From: Shimwellia pseudoproteus
GTDB taxonomy: Bacteria; Pseudomonadota; Gammaproteobacteria; Enterobacterales; Enterobacteriaceae
NCBI RefSeq assembly: GCF_016415625.1
Contig: NZ_WBXP01000033.1
Coordinates: 1-40,791 of the forward strand
Direction: 5' to 3'
DNA length: 40,791 nt
Shown piece after piece: positions 18,303-27,969 of this stretch. A program made the translations under genes and the position numbers. The notes below the pieces were generated by a model. It was given only the letters and a program-made list of their open reading frames with translations. It was not told where the DNA came from and ran no database searches. The number at the start of each line of letters is the position of its first letter. Within the stretch, counting starts at the first letter, position 1.

Positions 18303-19988
18303 ATGATAAATTCGCTCAAAAAGCTGCTTCCCGGCCTGCTGATTGCCATCGTGGTTGTCATCGTGGCCCTGTATTTTCTGGCCCAGACCCAGTGGGGTGC
18401 CCGCCAGATAACGGACCAGATCAACGCCCGTCAGCCGTGGCATATCACCGTTGGTAAGCTCAGCCACAGCTGGTCCTCGCCTGCCCATCTGGTTCTCAAT
18501 AACATCACCGTTGGCCAGCCTGGCCAGCCGCCTCTGCTGGTTGCGCAACACCTGGATATTGGCCTCAGTACCCGGCAGCTGACCGCGCCTGGCCATGTGG
18601 ATAGCCTACTGATACAACACGGCACGCTCACCCTTCCCGCGGACACGGCCCCCGCACTGCCGGTACAGGCCGATCGTCTGCAACTCAGTGATATGGCCGT
18701 TAACGGTGCTATCGCTGGCTGGCGCCTCAGGGCACAGCAGGTTCAGGGCGGCATAACCCCGTGGAATATCACCGGCGGCACACCGCCACCGGATAGCCAG
18801 TTTCAATTCAGCGCCGGGCAATTGACCCTGAATGACATTCCCGCCAGCCAGGTGCTGATCGCGGGCAGCACCGGCAGCAACGGCCTGGTGATACGCTCAC
18901 TGGGGGGTGACGTCGCCAGGGGTACCATCAGCAGCAGCCTGCGGCGCGAGGCTGACGGCCGCTGGCAGGTGGATTCTCTGCGTATTAATGACTTGCGCTA
19001 CCAGAGCGCATCCTCCCTGGCGGCATTTATCGCCCCGCTGACGGCTCTGCCCCCGGTGACCTTCCATAACCTGGACATCGCCAATACCCAGCTCCAGGGG
19101 CCGGACTGGGCAGTGGCTAACTTGGGTATCGGGTTACGCAACGTCACGCTGGAGAACGGTAACTGGCAGGCACAAGATGGTTCAGTCTCCCTGAGCGCCA
19201 GTGAAGCGCTGTATGGATCGCTACATTTGCTGGACCCAATCATCAACGCCAGCCTGTCGGCACAAGGGGTCGCCATCCAGCAATTTACCTCCCGCTGGGC
19301 CGGGGGATTGCTGCGGGCCACCGGAAGCTGGCAGCGCAGCAACAAGGCGCTCACCCTCAATGAGCTAACCATCGCCGGTCTGGAATACACCCTGCCGGCG
19401 GACTGGAAACAGCGCTGGGCTGCCCCAACACCGGACTGGCTGAACAGCCTGCGGGTTAACCGGCTCTCAGCCAGCCGCAACCTGCTGATTGATATTGATA
19501 GCGCATTCCCGTTCCAGTTTACCGCCCTGGACAGTGACGGTACGCAGCTGCAGCTGATTCGCGATAAGCAATGGGGATTATGGGGCGGGCGCCTGAGCCT
19601 GAACGCCGCTGCGGCAACCATCAACCGGACGGATCTGCGCCGTCCGTCAATGGTGCTGGAGGCTACCTCCTCCACGGTTAATGTCAGTGAGCTGAGCGCG
19701 TTTGCCGGGCAGGGATTGCTGGAGGCCACCGCCACCATGTCGCAGTTGCCGCCCTACCAGACTGTGCTGTCGCTGCATGGCCGCGCCATTCCGCTTGATA
19801 CCCTACAGCACTGGGGGTGGCCTGCGCTGCCGCTCCAGGGGGATGGCAATCTACAGCTGAGGGCCACCGGTGACCTGCAAAGCAATAGCCCGCTGCGGCC
19901 CACGGTAAACGGCACCCTGAGCGCAACAGATGCCAAAGGCCAGCAGGTTCAGCAAACCATGACCCGGGGAGCGGTAACCGGTAGCTGA
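18303..19988 (+). CDS. yicH: AsmA-family inner-membrane protein YicH
   Basis: A 561-residue protein matching E. coli YicH (569). One N-terminal membrane helix (LLPGLLIAIVVVIVALYFLA, about residues 9-28) anchors a long periplasmic beta-rich domain of the AsmA type, with conserved blocks such as ARGTI, LQGPDWAVANLGIGLRNVTL, ALYGSLHLLDPIIN and SASRNLLIDID. AsmA-like proteins form lipid-transport bridges between the two membranes in better-studied members (YhdP, TamB, YdbH); for YicH the role is not settled. It starts in a region separate from xanP, with AGGATGAAAG just before the ATG. It is the last gene of the spoT-type block: on the right comes fabY, which in E. coli is far away. Confidence 0.94.
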   Translation: MINSLKKLLPGLLIAIVVVIVALYFLAQTQWGARQITDQINARQPWHITVGKLSHSWSSPAHLVLNNITVGQPGQPPLLVAQHLDIGLSTRQLTAPGHVDSLLIQHGTLTLPADTAPALPVQADRLQLSDMAVNGAIAGWRLRAQQVQGGITPWNITGGTPPPDSQFQFSAGQLTLNDIPASQVLIAGSTGSNGLVIRSLGGDVARGTISSSLRREADGRWQVDSLRINDLRYQSASSLAAFIAPLTALPPVTFHNLDIANTQLQGPDWAVANLGIGLRNVTLENGNWQAQDGSVSLSASEALYGSLHLLDPIINASLSAQGVAIQQFTSRWAGGLLRATGSWQRSNKALTLNELTIAGLEYTLPADWKQRWAAPTPDWLNSLRVNRLSASRNLLIDIDSAFPFQFTALDSDGTQLQLIRDKQWGLWGGRLSLNAAAATINRTDLRRPSMVLEATSSTVNVSELSAFAGQGLLEATATMSQLPPYQTVLSLHGRAIPLDTLQHWGWPALPLQGDGNLQLRATGDLQSNSPLRPTVNGTLSATDAKGQQVQQTMTRGAVTGS

Positions 19989-19998
19989 ACCCGTGGCG

Positions 19999-20940
19999 TT
20001 ACTCTTCTTCGTTACCGCCCTCTTCCAGAGGGCCAAATGGCCTGGCCGGGAGCACCATAAAGATGCCTTCAAAAACCGCCCCTGGTTTATCATCCCCGGA
20101 CAGGTCAACCCTGAGCTGAACCCGGGACTTACGCCCCCGGGCCAGCCGGTCAAGATCGCCACTCAGGGAGCCGAGATCCGCCGTCGCGCCAGGGCGGCCG
20201 CTAATAGGCTGGCTGTAGCGGATGTGCGCATCGGCCAGAATAATGGTGCCGCCGAGGTGCCTTTCACGCAACATCAGCCAGATAAGCCCCCAGCCGGTAA
20301 GTGTCGCCAGTGAAAACAGGCTCCCGGCAAACAGCGTATGGTTCGGGTTCTGGTTACCGGCCTCCGGCATGGTGGTGATAAATTGCTGGCCGGTGTACTG
20401 CACAATCCGCACCCCCATTTTTTCACTCAGGGGAATATGCTGATACCAGGCCTGCTGCAACTGCCCGCACCAGTCCGCCCGGTGCAAAATATCATCAAGA
20501 GAGGCAATTTGCTTAATCATTAAAAAATGACGCACCGGCGTAGTCTGAGGGGCAGTAATCTCCCCTTCGTTGCGAAAACCTAGCTTGGCAAAAAAGGCCA
20601 CCGCATCTTCCCGGGCGCTACAGGTCACGCGCCTGACCCCTTCCTGGCGGGCAACGGACTCCAGCGTCATCGCCATCAGCGTGCCGAGCCCTTTTTCCTG
20701 TACCCCAGGATCCACGGCCATAAAGCGAATAGACGCTTCGTTCTCAGCATTGATATACAAGCGCCCCACCGCCACCGGGTTGCCCTGTTCATCCACCACC
20801 ATCTGGTGGTGAGCCATCGCATCCCAGGCATCCCTTTCCGAGCCGCGGGGCTGATGGAGCGGCTTGCGCAGCATCTCCCAGCGGAACTGGTAGTAAATTT
20901 CCAGCTCTTCCCCGGTCTTCGGTACTCGCAGATGATACAT
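19999..20940 (-). CDS. fabY: Acetyl-ACP-producing acyltransferase/thioesterase FabY (YiiD)
   Basis: A 313-residue fusion protein. I take the start at 20940 ([20 protein letters not shown]), which has GGAGGG about 7 bases upstream; an upstream frame start at 20967 would place this ribosome site inside the gene. The N-terminal half, to about residue 150, is a GNAT acetyltransferase fold ([20 protein letters not shown] is the acetyl-CoA loop), and the C-terminal half is a YiiD-type hot-dog thioesterase domain ([20 protein letters not shown]). E. coli FabY feeds fatty-acid synthesis by a FabH-independent route. It is the last gene of the minus-strand unit yihX-yihY-dtd-fabY and converges on yicH. 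Confidence 0.93.
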   Translation of the reverse strand: MYHLRVPKTGEELEIYYQFRWEMLRKPLHQPRGSERDAWDAMAHHQMVVDEQGNPVAVGRLYINAENEASIRFMAVDPGVQEKGLGTLMAMTLESVARQEGVRRVTCSAREDAVAFFAKLGFRNEGEITAPQTTPVRHFLMIKQIASLDDILHRADWCGQLQQAWYQHIPLSEKMGVRIVQYTGQQFITTMPEAGNQNPNHTLFAGSLFSLATLTGWGLIWLMLRERHLGGTIILADAHIRYSQPISGRPGATADLGSLSGDLDRLARGRKSRVQLRVDLSGDDKPGAVFEGIFMVLPARPFGPLEEGGNEEE

Positions 20941-20985
20941 TGCCGCACCCTCCTGGACTGTTCTCATAAGATTATTGTAGCCAGA

Positions 20986-21423
20986 TCACACCTGGAGCCA
21001 GAATGTCACCGGGCCATCATTGACCAGCGACACCTGCATATCCGCCGCAAAACGCCCGGTACCCGCTCTAACCCCTTGCTCACGGCAACAGCCCACAAAA
21101 TATTCATACAGCGACTCGGCCAGCGCCGGGGCCGCACCGCCGGAAAAACTCGGCCGCATCCCTTTGTTGGTATCCGCCGCCAGCGTGAACTGCGACACCA
21201 CCAATACACTTCCCCCCACCTGTTTCAGGTTGAGGTTCATTTTGTCGTCTTCATCGCTAAAAATACGGTAGCCAAGAACCCGCTCACACAGGCGTTTGGC
21301 TTTTTGTTCGGTGTCCTCTTTTTCCACACCCAGTAACACTAACAATCCCTGGCCAATTTCGCCGGTCACTTCCCCGCCAACGCGCACACTGGCGCTGGTT
21401 ACTCGCTGAATTAATGCAATCAT
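20986..21423 (-). CDS. dtd: D-aminoacyl-tRNA deacylase
   Basis: A 145-residue protein, the E. coli length. It hydrolyses D-amino acids and glycine wrongly attached to tRNA, an editing step in the cytosol that works as a homodimer. The active-site motif SQFTLAAD is at about residues 77-84, and the Gly-cisPro motif that excludes L-amino acids is the GP in [11 protein letters not shown] at the very end. The start ATG overlaps the stop of yihY by four bases (21420-21423), so the two are translationally coupled. It lies 45 bases before fabY in the same direction. Confidence 0.97.
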   Translation of the reverse strand: MIALIQRVTSASVRVGGEVTGEIGQGLLVLLGVEKEDTEQKAKRLCERVLGYRIFSDEDDKMNLNLKQVGGSVLVVSQFTLAADTNKGMRPSFSGGAAPALAESLYEYFVGCCREQGVRAGTGRFAADMQVSLVNDGPVTFWLQV

Positions 21424-22289
21424 GATGGTTCTTTTTTAGTGCCTCTGGCACGTTGTTTGAGATGACGATAGGCCCCGAGAGTGACAGTAATTTCGGCGCC
21501 GAGCAAGACAATGCACCAGCTCCAGTACACCCAGACAAACAGAATGGGGATCACCGCCAGGACGCCATAAATTAACTGATACGAGGGAAACATGGTGACG
21601 TACAGCGCAAAGCCTTTTTTCCCCAGCTCCACCAGCAGGGCGGCAATAAACGCCCCGGCCAGCGCATCTTTACTGTTCACTCTGACTGTGGGCACCAGGC
21701 TGTACAACAGCCAGAATGCCAGCCAGGAAAGCAATAACGGGAACAGGCGTAACACCTGATCGATCATTGAGGTCAAATCGCTGGCCCAGCGCAATGACAA
21801 CAAATAAGAGCTGATGGCCAGGCTGGCCCCCACCAGCAGCGGACCGAGGGTCAGGATCATCCAGTAGATGGCAAACGAGTAGACCCGGGGCCGGTGGCGC
21901 TTGCTGCGCCAGATAGTATTCAGGGCGCTGTCGATGGAGTACATCAACAATAACGAGGTGACCACCAGCCCACAGGTGCCCACCACTGTCATGCGGTTAG
22001 AGTTCGCCACGAACTGTTCAATATAGCGCTGAATAATATCCCCCGTGGCGGGGATAAAATTGGCAAAAATAAAGTGCCGCAGCTGAACGCTGATATCGGC
22101 AAACATCGGAAACGCCGCGAACAGCGCAAAAACCACCGCGACCAGCGGCACCAGGGATAATAACGAGACATAGGCCAGATTTCCGGCCAGGGTGGTCATA
22201 TTGTCCTCTTCTACGCGCCGCCACAGCAGCTTGAGCCACAACAGCAGGGGCCGCAGTGGACGGGTAAACCGGCGTGGCCTGCGCATCAC
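21420..22289 (-). CDS. yihY: BrkB/YihY family inner-membrane protein
   Basis: A 289-residue integral membrane protein (E. coli YihY 290). It was once thought to be RNase BN, but that activity belongs to another gene; its function is still unknown. About six membrane helices are visible, among them [40 protein letters not shown] and [20 protein letters not shown]. The family-typical [20 protein letters not shown] stretch is at about residues 29-48. The N-terminal 20 residues are strongly basic and less conserved, and two adjacent ATG codons compete for the start. It begins 8 bases after yihX. Confidence 0.93.
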   Translation of the reverse strand: MMRRPRRFTRPLRPLLLWLKLLWRRVEEDNMTTLAGNLAYVSLLSLVPLVAVVFALFAAFPMFADISVQLRHFIFANFIPATGDIIQRYIEQFVANSNRMTVVGTCGLVVTSLLLMYSIDSALNTIWRSKRHRPRVYSFAIYWMILTLGPLLVGASLAISSYLLSLRWASDLTSMIDQVLRLFPLLLSWLAFWLLYSLVPTVRVNSKDALAGAFIAALLVELGKKGFALYVTMFPSYQLIYGVLAVIPILFVWVYWSWCIVLLGAEITVTLGAYRHLKQRARGTKKEPS

Positions 22290-22297
22290 GGTCGCAC

Positions 22298-22885
22298 TCA
22301 GGAAAAATAGCCGGTAATGGCGGCTTTATCGTTGACCAGAATACTGGTGATCCCCACCTGGCGCGCCCCGCGGATGTTCTCTTCGTTATCGTCAAAGAAC
22401 ACCGCATCGGAGGGGCTGAATCCTTCGGCCTCCAGCACTTTCCGGTAGATCTCCGGCTCTGGTTTACGGGTACCAAGCTCGTGGGATAAGTAGACCGCAT
22501 CGGCAGTGGCGTACACTTGCGGATAGAGCGCCGGCCAATGGGTGGTATGTAAATTGTTGGTATTGGACAGGACCACTACCCGGTGCCCCTGCTCACGCAA
22601 ACGGGCCATGATGTCGATAACTTCCGGGCGCAGCGACACAAATACCGCCTGCCATCCGGCGGCAAATTGCTCATAACTGAGGGGCATATTCAGCGTGTGG
22701 CACAGGGCACTGGCGAATTCTGTATCGGAGATTTCCCCACGCTCATGTTGGTGGAACGCCTCTCCCATCATAAAATCTTTTTGGAGTCGTGCCAGCGGGA
22801 TACGGCTGTAATCACTCCAGACGCCCATCACCCGGTTAAAATCGATATCGACAATGACATTCCCTAAATCAAAGATATACAACAT
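22298..22885 (-). CDS. yihX: HAD-family alpha-D-glucose-1-phosphate phosphatase
   Basis: A 195-residue protein of the haloacid dehalogenase superfamily (E. coli YihX 199). E. coli YihX removes phosphate from glucose-1-phosphate in the cytosol. The nucleophile motif lies at the very start, [15 protein letters not shown]; motif II is VVLSNTN near residue 100; the metal-binding FFDDNEENI is near residue 167. The start at 22885 has GGAGG 8-12 bases upstream, so the frame's upstream ATG at 22906 is not used. The C-terminus is a few residues shorter than in E. coli. It heads the unit yihX-yihY-dtd-fabY; the E. coli block of yih genes that normally separates it from typA is absent. Confidence 0.93.
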   Translation of the reverse strand: MLYIFDLGNVIVDIDFNRVMGVWSDYSRIPLARLQKDFMMGEAFHQHERGEISDTEFASALCHTLNMPLSYEQFAAGWQAVFVSLRPEVIDIMARLREQGHRVVVLSNTNNLHTTHWPALYPQVYATADAVYLSHELGTRKPEPEIYRKVLEAEGFSPSDAVFFDDNEENIRGARQVGITSILVNDKAAITGYFS

Positions 22886-23035
22886 CGTGCTACCTCCAGA
22901 CAGCATGGAGAATTAACTGTAGCGGGAAAGCGTCACTTTGACTATCGCCAGGCGAGGCAGGGGTAACATTCGCGGCGTAAATCGCAAAAAGCGGGAGGCG
23001 CATCGCTGTTCGTCTGTGCAGAGTGAGATGGCGGC

Positions 23036-23068
23036 CATAAAAAAGCCGCTGTTTTCACAGCGGCTTTT
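23036..23068 (-). terminator. Intrinsic terminator of typA
   Basis: A 12-bp perfect stem (AAAAGCCGCTGT / ACAGCGGCTTTT) with a TTTC loop; on the minus strand it ends in a T-run and lies about 35 bases after the typA stop. Confidence 0.9.
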
Positions 23069-23101
23069 AGCCCGTTTTCCGTTACCGGAAATTAGCGGTT
23101 A

Positions 23102-24922
23102 TTAGTCTTTCGGACCACGGTTCGCACGGCGACGATCGTTCTCGGTCAGGTGACGTTTACGCAGACGTACAGACTGCGGTGTCACTTCTACCAGTTCGTC
23201 ATCATCGATGAACTCCAGCGCCTGCTCCAGCGTCATTTTGATGCACGGAGACAGGGTGGTGGCTTCGTCAGTACCGGAAGCACGCATGTTGGTCAGTTTT
23301 TTACCGGTCAGGCAGTTCACAGTCAGGTCGTTAGAACGGCTGTGAATACCGATGATCTGGCCTTCATACACTTCAGCACCGTGGCCCAGGAACAGCTTAC
23401 CGCGATCCTGCAGGCTGTACAGTGCGTAAGCCACTGCTTTACCCTGGCCGTTAGAGATCAGTACGCCGTTCTGGCGCTGGCCGATTTCACCCGGACGCAG
23501 ATCGTCATAGTGGCTGAAAGATGCGTACAGCAGGCCAGTACCGGAGGTCATGGTCATGAACTCAGTACGGAAGCCGATCAGGCCGCGGCTCGGGATGATG
23601 TAGTCAAGACGTACACGACCTTTGCCATCCGGCATCATGTCGCGCAGTTCGCCTTTACGCAGACCCAGCGCTTCCATGACGGAACCCTGATTCTGTTCTT
23701 CAACGTCCAGAGTAACCTGTTCGAACGGTTCCTGGCGGCGACCGTCGATGTCACGGAAGATAACTTTCGGACGGGAAACCGCCATTTCGAAACCTTCACG
23801 ACGCATGTTTTCGATCAGTACCGACAGGTGCAGTTCACCACGGCCAGATACGCGGAACGCATCCGGGTCAGCAGTTTCTTCAACACGCAGCGCCACGTTA
23901 TGAACCAGCTCTTTGTTCAGGCGGTCCAGAATCTGGCGAGACGTCACGTATTTACCTTCTTTACCGCAGAACGGAGAGGTGTTTACGCAGAAGAACATGG
24001 TCACCGTCGGTTCATCAACGGTCAGTGCCGGCAGCGCTTCAACATTCTGCGGATCGCAGATGGTGTCGGAGATGTTCAGTTCACCCAGACCGGTGATGGC
24101 AATGATATCGCCCGCTTCCGCAGAAGCAGATTCGATACGCTGCAGACCCATATGGCCCAGAACAGTGCCCACTTTACCGTTACGGCGGTTGCCTTCAGCA
24201 TCAACGATAGTCACTTGCTGGTTAGGTTTAACCACACCACGTTTGATACGGCCAATCCCGATAACACCAACGTAGTTGTTGTAGTCGAGCTGGGAGATCT
24301 GCATCTGGAACGGACCATTCATGTCAACGTTCGGTGCTTCAACGTGTTTGACGATGGTTTCGAACAGCGGAGTCATGTCTTCAGCCATGTCTTCGTGATC
24401 CAGACCCGCGATACCGTTCAGCGCAGAGGCGTAAACGATCGGGAAGTCCAGCTGTTCATCAGTAGCACCCAGGTTTACGAACAGGTCAAACACCTGATCG
24501 ACAACCCAGTCAGGACGCGCGCCAGGGCGGTCGACTTTGTTAATAACCACGATCGGTTTCAGACCATTGGCAAATGCCTTCTGGGTCACGAAACGGGTCT
24601 GCGGCATAGGGCCATCCATTGCGTCGACAAGCAGCAGAACGGAGTCGACCATAGACATTACACGTTCAACTTCACCACCGAAATCGGCGTGCCCCGGGGT
24701 ATCAACGATGTTGATACGGTAGTCACGCCAGTTGATAGCCGTGTTTTTCGCGAGGATGGTGATCCCACGCTCTTTCTCCAAATCGTTGGAGTCCATGACA
24801 CGTTCGGTCAGTTCACTTCTCTCACCGAAAGTACCAGATTGTTGCAGCAGCTTGTCAACCAGGGTGGTTTTACCATGGTCAACGTGCGCAATAATGGCGA
24901 TGTTACGCAGATTTTCGATCAC
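23102..24922 (-). CDS. typA: Translational GTPase TypA/BipA
   Basis: A 606-residue ribosome-binding GTPase (E. coli 607), starting [20 protein letters not shown]. It assists 50S assembly and growth at low temperature and under stress. The G1 loop AHVDHGKTT is at residues 12-20, followed by RGITI (G2), [15 protein letters not shown] (G3) and [12 protein letters not shown] (G4). EF-G-like domains II, III and V come next, then the BipA-specific C-terminal domain ([25 protein letters not shown]). Codon use is strongly biased to preferred codons, as in highly expressed genes. It is transcribed away from glnA across a regulatory gap of 387 bases. Confidence 0.97.
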   Translation of the reverse strand: MIENLRNIAIIAHVDHGKTTLVDKLLQQSGTFGERSELTERVMDSNDLEKERGITILAKNTAINWRDYRINIVDTPGHADFGGEVERVMSMVDSVLLLVDAMDGPMPQTRFVTQKAFANGLKPIVVINKVDRPGARPDWVVDQVFDLFVNLGATDEQLDFPIVYASALNGIAGLDHEDMAEDMTPLFETIVKHVEAPNVDMNGPFQMQISQLDYNNYVGVIGIGRIKRGVVKPNQQVTIVDAEGNRRNGKVGTVLGHMGLQRIESASAEAGDIIAITGLGELNISDTICDPQNVEALPALTVDEPTVTMFFCVNTSPFCGKEGKYVTSRQILDRLNKELVHNVALRVEETADPDAFRVSGRGELHLSVLIENMRREGFEMAVSRPKVIFRDIDGRRQEPFEQVTLDVEEQNQGSVMEALGLRKGELRDMMPDGKGRVRLDYIIPSRGLIGFRTEFMTMTSGTGLLYASFSHYDDLRPGEIGQRQNGVLISNGQGKAVAYALYSLQDRGKLFLGHGAEVYEGQIIGIHSRSNDLTVNCLTGKKLTNMRASGTDEATTLSPCIKMTLEQALEFIDDDELVEVTPQSVRLRKRHLTENDRRRANRGPKD

Positions 24923-25072
24923 AACTTTGCCTCAGGCATTAGAAATAGCGCGTTATTGTACACGTATTAATCGACGGACTAAACAGGATCACAATAAACC
25001 TTTACAAACAACCCTCGTTGCCGGGCTTTGTGATCGTCTTCACTGAGCAAAACCAGCGCCCAAAACAAAAAT

Positions 25073-25121
25073 CGCACCAATAGAGTGCAATGCGTTCCCA
25101 CATTTGCACTATATTGGTGCA
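25073..25121. promoter_or_regulatory. Paired NtrC enhancer sites of glnA
   Basis: Two 17-bp NtrC sites of the form TGCAC-N7-GTGCA: 25105-25121 with both half sites perfect, and 25073-25089 with one mismatch (CGCAC). Their starts are 32 bases apart, about three helical turns, the same spacing as the high-affinity pair before E. coli glnA. Weaker TGCAC half sites follow at about 25147-25153 and 25177-25182. NtrC oligomers bound here loop to the sigma-54 promoter. Confidence 0.88.
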
Positions 25122-25193
25122 ATAATTCCATCCTGGTGCAGCCGTTTTGCACTATGACGCGCATGATAACGCCTTTTGCACCCTTTTTAAAAG

Positions 25194-25210
25194 TTGGCAC
25201 AGATTTCGCT
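25194..25210 (+). promoter_or_regulatory. Sigma-54 promoter glnAp2
   Basis: TTGGCACAGATTTCGCT has the invariant GG at -24 and GC at -12 with correct spacing, and is the same as the E. coli glnAp2 core as I recall it. It lies about 73 bases downstream of the perfect NtrC site. Confidence 0.9.
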
Positions 25211-25309
25211 ACGTAAGAAATTAGTAGAATCACTGCAAAAAGCCACATTTTAGAAGTGTGCAAGACCTCGTTACCACGACGACAATGATAAAACCCGGGA
25301 GAGTTAAGT

Positions 25310-26719
25310 ATGTCCGCTGAACACGTTTTGACGATGCTGAATGAACATGAGGTGAAGTTTGTCGATCTGCGCTTCACCGATACCAAAGGTAAAGAACAGC
25401 ACGTCACTATCCCTGCCCACCAGGTAAATGCTGACTTCTTTGAAGAAGGTAAAATGTTCGATGGCTCCTCCATCGGCGGGTGGAAAGGCATCAATGAATC
25501 TGACATGGTGCTGATGCCGGACGCCTCTACCGCGGTTATCGATCCGTTCTACGAAGAACCGACCCTGCTGATCCGCTGTGACATCCTTGAGCCAGGCACC
25601 ATGCAGGGCTATGACCGCGACCCGCGTTCCATCTCTAAACGTGCTGAAGACTACCTGCGCTCTACCGGTCTGGCTGACACCGTACTGTTCGGGCCAGAAC
25701 CTGAATTCTTCTTGTTCGACGATATTCGCTTCGGCAGCTCTATCTCCGGTTCTCACGTGGCTATCGACGATATCGAAGGCGCGTGGAACTCCGCTACCAA
25801 ATACGAAGGCGGCAACAAAGGCCACCGTCCGGGCGTGAAAGGCGGTTACTTCCCGGTGCCGCCTGTTGACTCTTCCCAGGACCTGCGCTCTGCCATGTGC
25901 CTGACCATGGAAGAAATGGGCCTGGTGGTAGAAGCGCATCACCACGAAGTGGCGACCGCTGGCCAGAACGAAGTGGCGTGCCGCTTCAACACCATGACCA
26001 AAAAAGCGGACGAAACTCAGATCTACAAATACGTGGTGCACAACGTGGCGCACCGCTTCGGCAAAACTGCGACCTTTATGCCAAAACCGATGTTTGGGGA
26101 TAACGGCTCCGGCATGCACTGCCATATGTCCCTGGTCAAAAACGGGGTGAACCTGTTCGCCGGTGACAAATACGCGGGCCTGTCTGAAATGGCGCTGTAC
26201 TACATCGGCGGCGTTATCAAACACGCAAAAGCAATTAACGCCCTGGCAAACCCGACCACCAACTCCTACAAACGTCTGGTCCCGGGTTACGAAGCACCGG
26301 TTATGCTGGCTTACTCTGCCCGCAACCGCTCTGCCTCTATCCGTATTCCCGTGATTGCCTCCCCGAAAGGCCGCCGTATCGAAGTCCGTTTCCCGGACCC
26401 GGCAGCCAACCCGTACCTGTGCTTTACCGCACTGCTGATGGCGGGCCTGGACGGCATTAAAAACAAAATTCATCCGGGCGAAGCCATGGATAAAAACCTG
26501 TATGACCTGCCGCCGGAAGAAGCGAAAGAGATCCCACAGGTTGCCGGCTCTCTGGAAGAAGCACTGAACGCGCTGGATCAGGACCGCGAGTTCCTGAAAG
26601 CGGGTGGCGTGTTCTCTGACGACAGCATCGACGCTTACATCGAACTGCGCCGCGCTGAAAACGACCGCGTACGCATGACGCCGCACCCGGTTGAGTTCGA
26701 ACTGTATTACAGCGTGTAA
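25310..26719 (+). CDS. glnA: Glutamine synthetase
   Basis: A 469-residue type I-beta enzyme, the E. coli length. It makes glutamine from glutamate, ammonia and ATP as a dodecamer in the cytosol. Family signatures include [17 protein letters not shown] at about residues 49-65, the ATP-binding [15 protein letters not shown] region, the metal-binding PEPEFF and [12 protein letters not shown] blocks, and the adenylylation site NLYDLPPEE with the modified tyrosine at codon 398 (Tyr397 after Met removal). GGGAG precedes the ATG by about 9 bases. Control is by NtrC and sigma-54 upstream, and a terminator after the gene separates part of its transcription from glnL-glnG. Strong codon bias fits high expression. 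Confidence 0.98.
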   Translation: MSAEHVLTMLNEHEVKFVDLRFTDTKGKEQHVTIPAHQVNADFFEEGKMFDGSSIGGWKGINESDMVLMPDASTAVIDPFYEEPTLLIRCDILEPGTMQGYDRDPRSISKRAEDYLRSTGLADTVLFGPEPEFFLFDDIRFGSSISGSHVAIDDIEGAWNSATKYEGGNKGHRPGVKGGYFPVPPVDSSQDLRSAMCLTMEEMGLVVEAHHHEVATAGQNEVACRFNTMTKKADETQIYKYVVHNVAHRFGKTATFMPKPMFGDNGSGMHCHMSLVKNGVNLFAGDKYAGLSEMALYYIGGVIKHAKAINALANPTTNSYKRLVPGYEAPVMLAYSARNRSASIRIPVIASPKGRRIEVRFPDPAANPYLCFTALLMAGLDGIKNKIHPGEAMDKNLYDLPPEEAKEIPQVAGSLEEALNALDQDREFLKAGGVFSDDSIDAYIELRRAENDRVRMTPHPVEFELYYSV

Positions 26720-26802
26720 CCCTCGCTGATGGCTTCCTGGCCGGTAGCGCCACGCGGCCGGGAAACCAGAAATGTCGTTTTTTGTTGCCGTGGAAACTTT
26801 TC

Positions 26803-26827
26803 AGCCCATCTCCGGATGGGCTTTTTT
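26803..26827 (+). terminator. Intrinsic terminator between glnA and glnL
   Basis: AGCCCATC / GATGGGCT form an 8-bp stem with a TCCG loop and six T after it. It limits read-through from the very active glnA promoter into the regulator genes. Confidence 0.88.
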
Positions 26828-26872
26828 CACCGACACGACACGCCGATATCGCCTGATTCCGGGTCAGAACGC

Positions 26873-26894
26873 TACAATGCACTAAAACAGTGCA
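26873..26894 (+). promoter_or_regulatory. glnL promoter with overlapping NtrC site
   Basis: A -10-like TACAAT (26873-26878) runs straight into an NtrC site with two perfect half sites, TGCACTAAAACAGTGCA (26878-26894). The -35 is poor. Bound NtrC would cover the transcription start, so the regulator represses its own basal promoter, as known for E. coli glnLp. Confidence 0.75.
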
Positions 26895-26911
26895 ATCCGA
26901 GGAGGCTGCAA

Positions 26912-27961
26912 ATGGCAACCGGAGTATTGCCCGATGCCGGGCAGATCCTTAATTCTCTCATTAACAGTATTCTGCTGGTGGATGACACCCTGGCGGTGCA
27001 TTACGCCAACCCGGCAGCGCAGCAACTGCTGGCACAAAGCGCCCGCAAACTCTATGGCACGCCACTTCCTGAGCTGCTGAGCTATTTCTCATTAAATATC
27101 GATCTGATGCGAGAGAGCCTCAATGCGGGCCAGGGCTTTACGGATAACGAAGTGACCCTGGTACTGGATGCCCGGTCCCATATCCTCTCCCTGACCGCAC
27201 AGCGGCTGCCTGATGGCTATATCCTGCTGGAGATGGCCCCGATGGATAATCAGCGCCGGCTCAGCCAGGAGCAATTGCAGCATGCCCAGCAGATAGCCGC
27301 CAGAGATCTGGTGCGTGGCCTGGCACATGAAATTAAAAACCCGCTGGGCGGCCTACGCGGTGCGGCGCAATTACTCAATAAAGCGCTGCCGGACCCGTCG
27401 TTAACCGAGTACACCAAAGTCATTATTGAGCAGGCCGACCGGTTACGTAACTTGGTGGACCGGCTGTTAGGGCCTCAGCACCCCGGGATGCACGTGACGG
27501 AAAGCATCCATAAGGTGGCCGAGCGGGTGGTGAAACTGGTCTCGATGGAGCTACCAGACAACGTGAAGCTGATCCGTGACTATGACCCGAGCCTGCCGGA
27601 GCTGGCCCACGACCCCGATCAAATCGAGCAAGTCCTGCTGAATATTGTGCGTAATGCGCTTCAGGCACTGGGCCGCGACGGCGGCGAGATAATCCTGCGC
27701 ACCCGCACGGCATTTCAGCTCACATTACACGGCGTGCGTTACCGGCTCGCCGCCAGGATCGATATTGAAGACAATGGCCCGGGTATCCCTGCCCAGTTGC
27801 AGGATACCCTGTTCTACCCCATGGTCAGTGGCCGGGAAGGTGGTACCGGGTTGGGGCTGTCGATAGCCCGCAGTCTTATCGATCAACATTCAGGGAAAAT
27901 TGAATTTACCAGTTGGCCAGGCCATACCGAGTTCTCGGTTTTCCTGCCTATTCGGAAATAG
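26912..27961 (+). CDS. glnL: Nitrogen regulation sensor histidine kinase/phosphatase NtrB
   Basis: A 349-residue cytosolic protein, the E. coli length, starting at 26912 ([20 protein letters not shown]) after a GAGGAGG ribosome site; the frame is open upstream across the glnA terminator but that part is not family sequence. An N-terminal PAS domain at about residues 10-120 is followed by the dimerisation/phosphoacceptor domain with His139 in [11 protein letters not shown], then the HATPase domain with the N box ([10 protein letters not shown]), G1 ([10 protein letters not shown]) and G2 ([13 protein letters not shown]). It phosphorylates NtrC when nitrogen is low and, with PII bound, removes the phosphate. 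Eight bases separate it from glnG. Confidence 0.97.
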   Translation: MATGVLPDAGQILNSLINSILLVDDTLAVHYANPAAQQLLAQSARKLYGTPLPELLSYFSLNIDLMRESLNAGQGFTDNEVTLVLDARSHILSLTAQRLPDGYILLEMAPMDNQRRLSQEQLQHAQQIAARDLVRGLAHEIKNPLGGLRGAAQLLNKALPDPSLTEYTKVIIEQADRLRNLVDRLLGPQHPGMHVTESIHKVAERVVKLVSMELPDNVKLIRDYDPSLPELAHDPDQIEQVLLNIVRNALQALGRDGGEIILRTRTAFQLTLHGVRYRLAARIDIEDNGPGIPAQLQDTLFYPMVSGREGGTGLGLSIARSLIDQHSGKIEFTSWPGHTEFSVFLPIRK

Positions 27962-27969
27962 AGGTGTTT

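Noticed and set aside
23150..24970. A 606-codon open frame on the plus strand covering typA
   Set aside because: It is antisense to typA over nearly the whole length. Highly biased codons in typA avoid the triplets that would give stops on the other strand. The translated sequence is rich in Phe, His, Arg and Val without any domain and has no ribosome site.
25304..26686. A 460-codon open frame on the minus strand covering glnA
   Set aside because: Same effect as for typA: strong codon bias in glnA leaves the antisense frame open. The product looks like reverse-complement noise, rich in Val, Arg, His and Phe.
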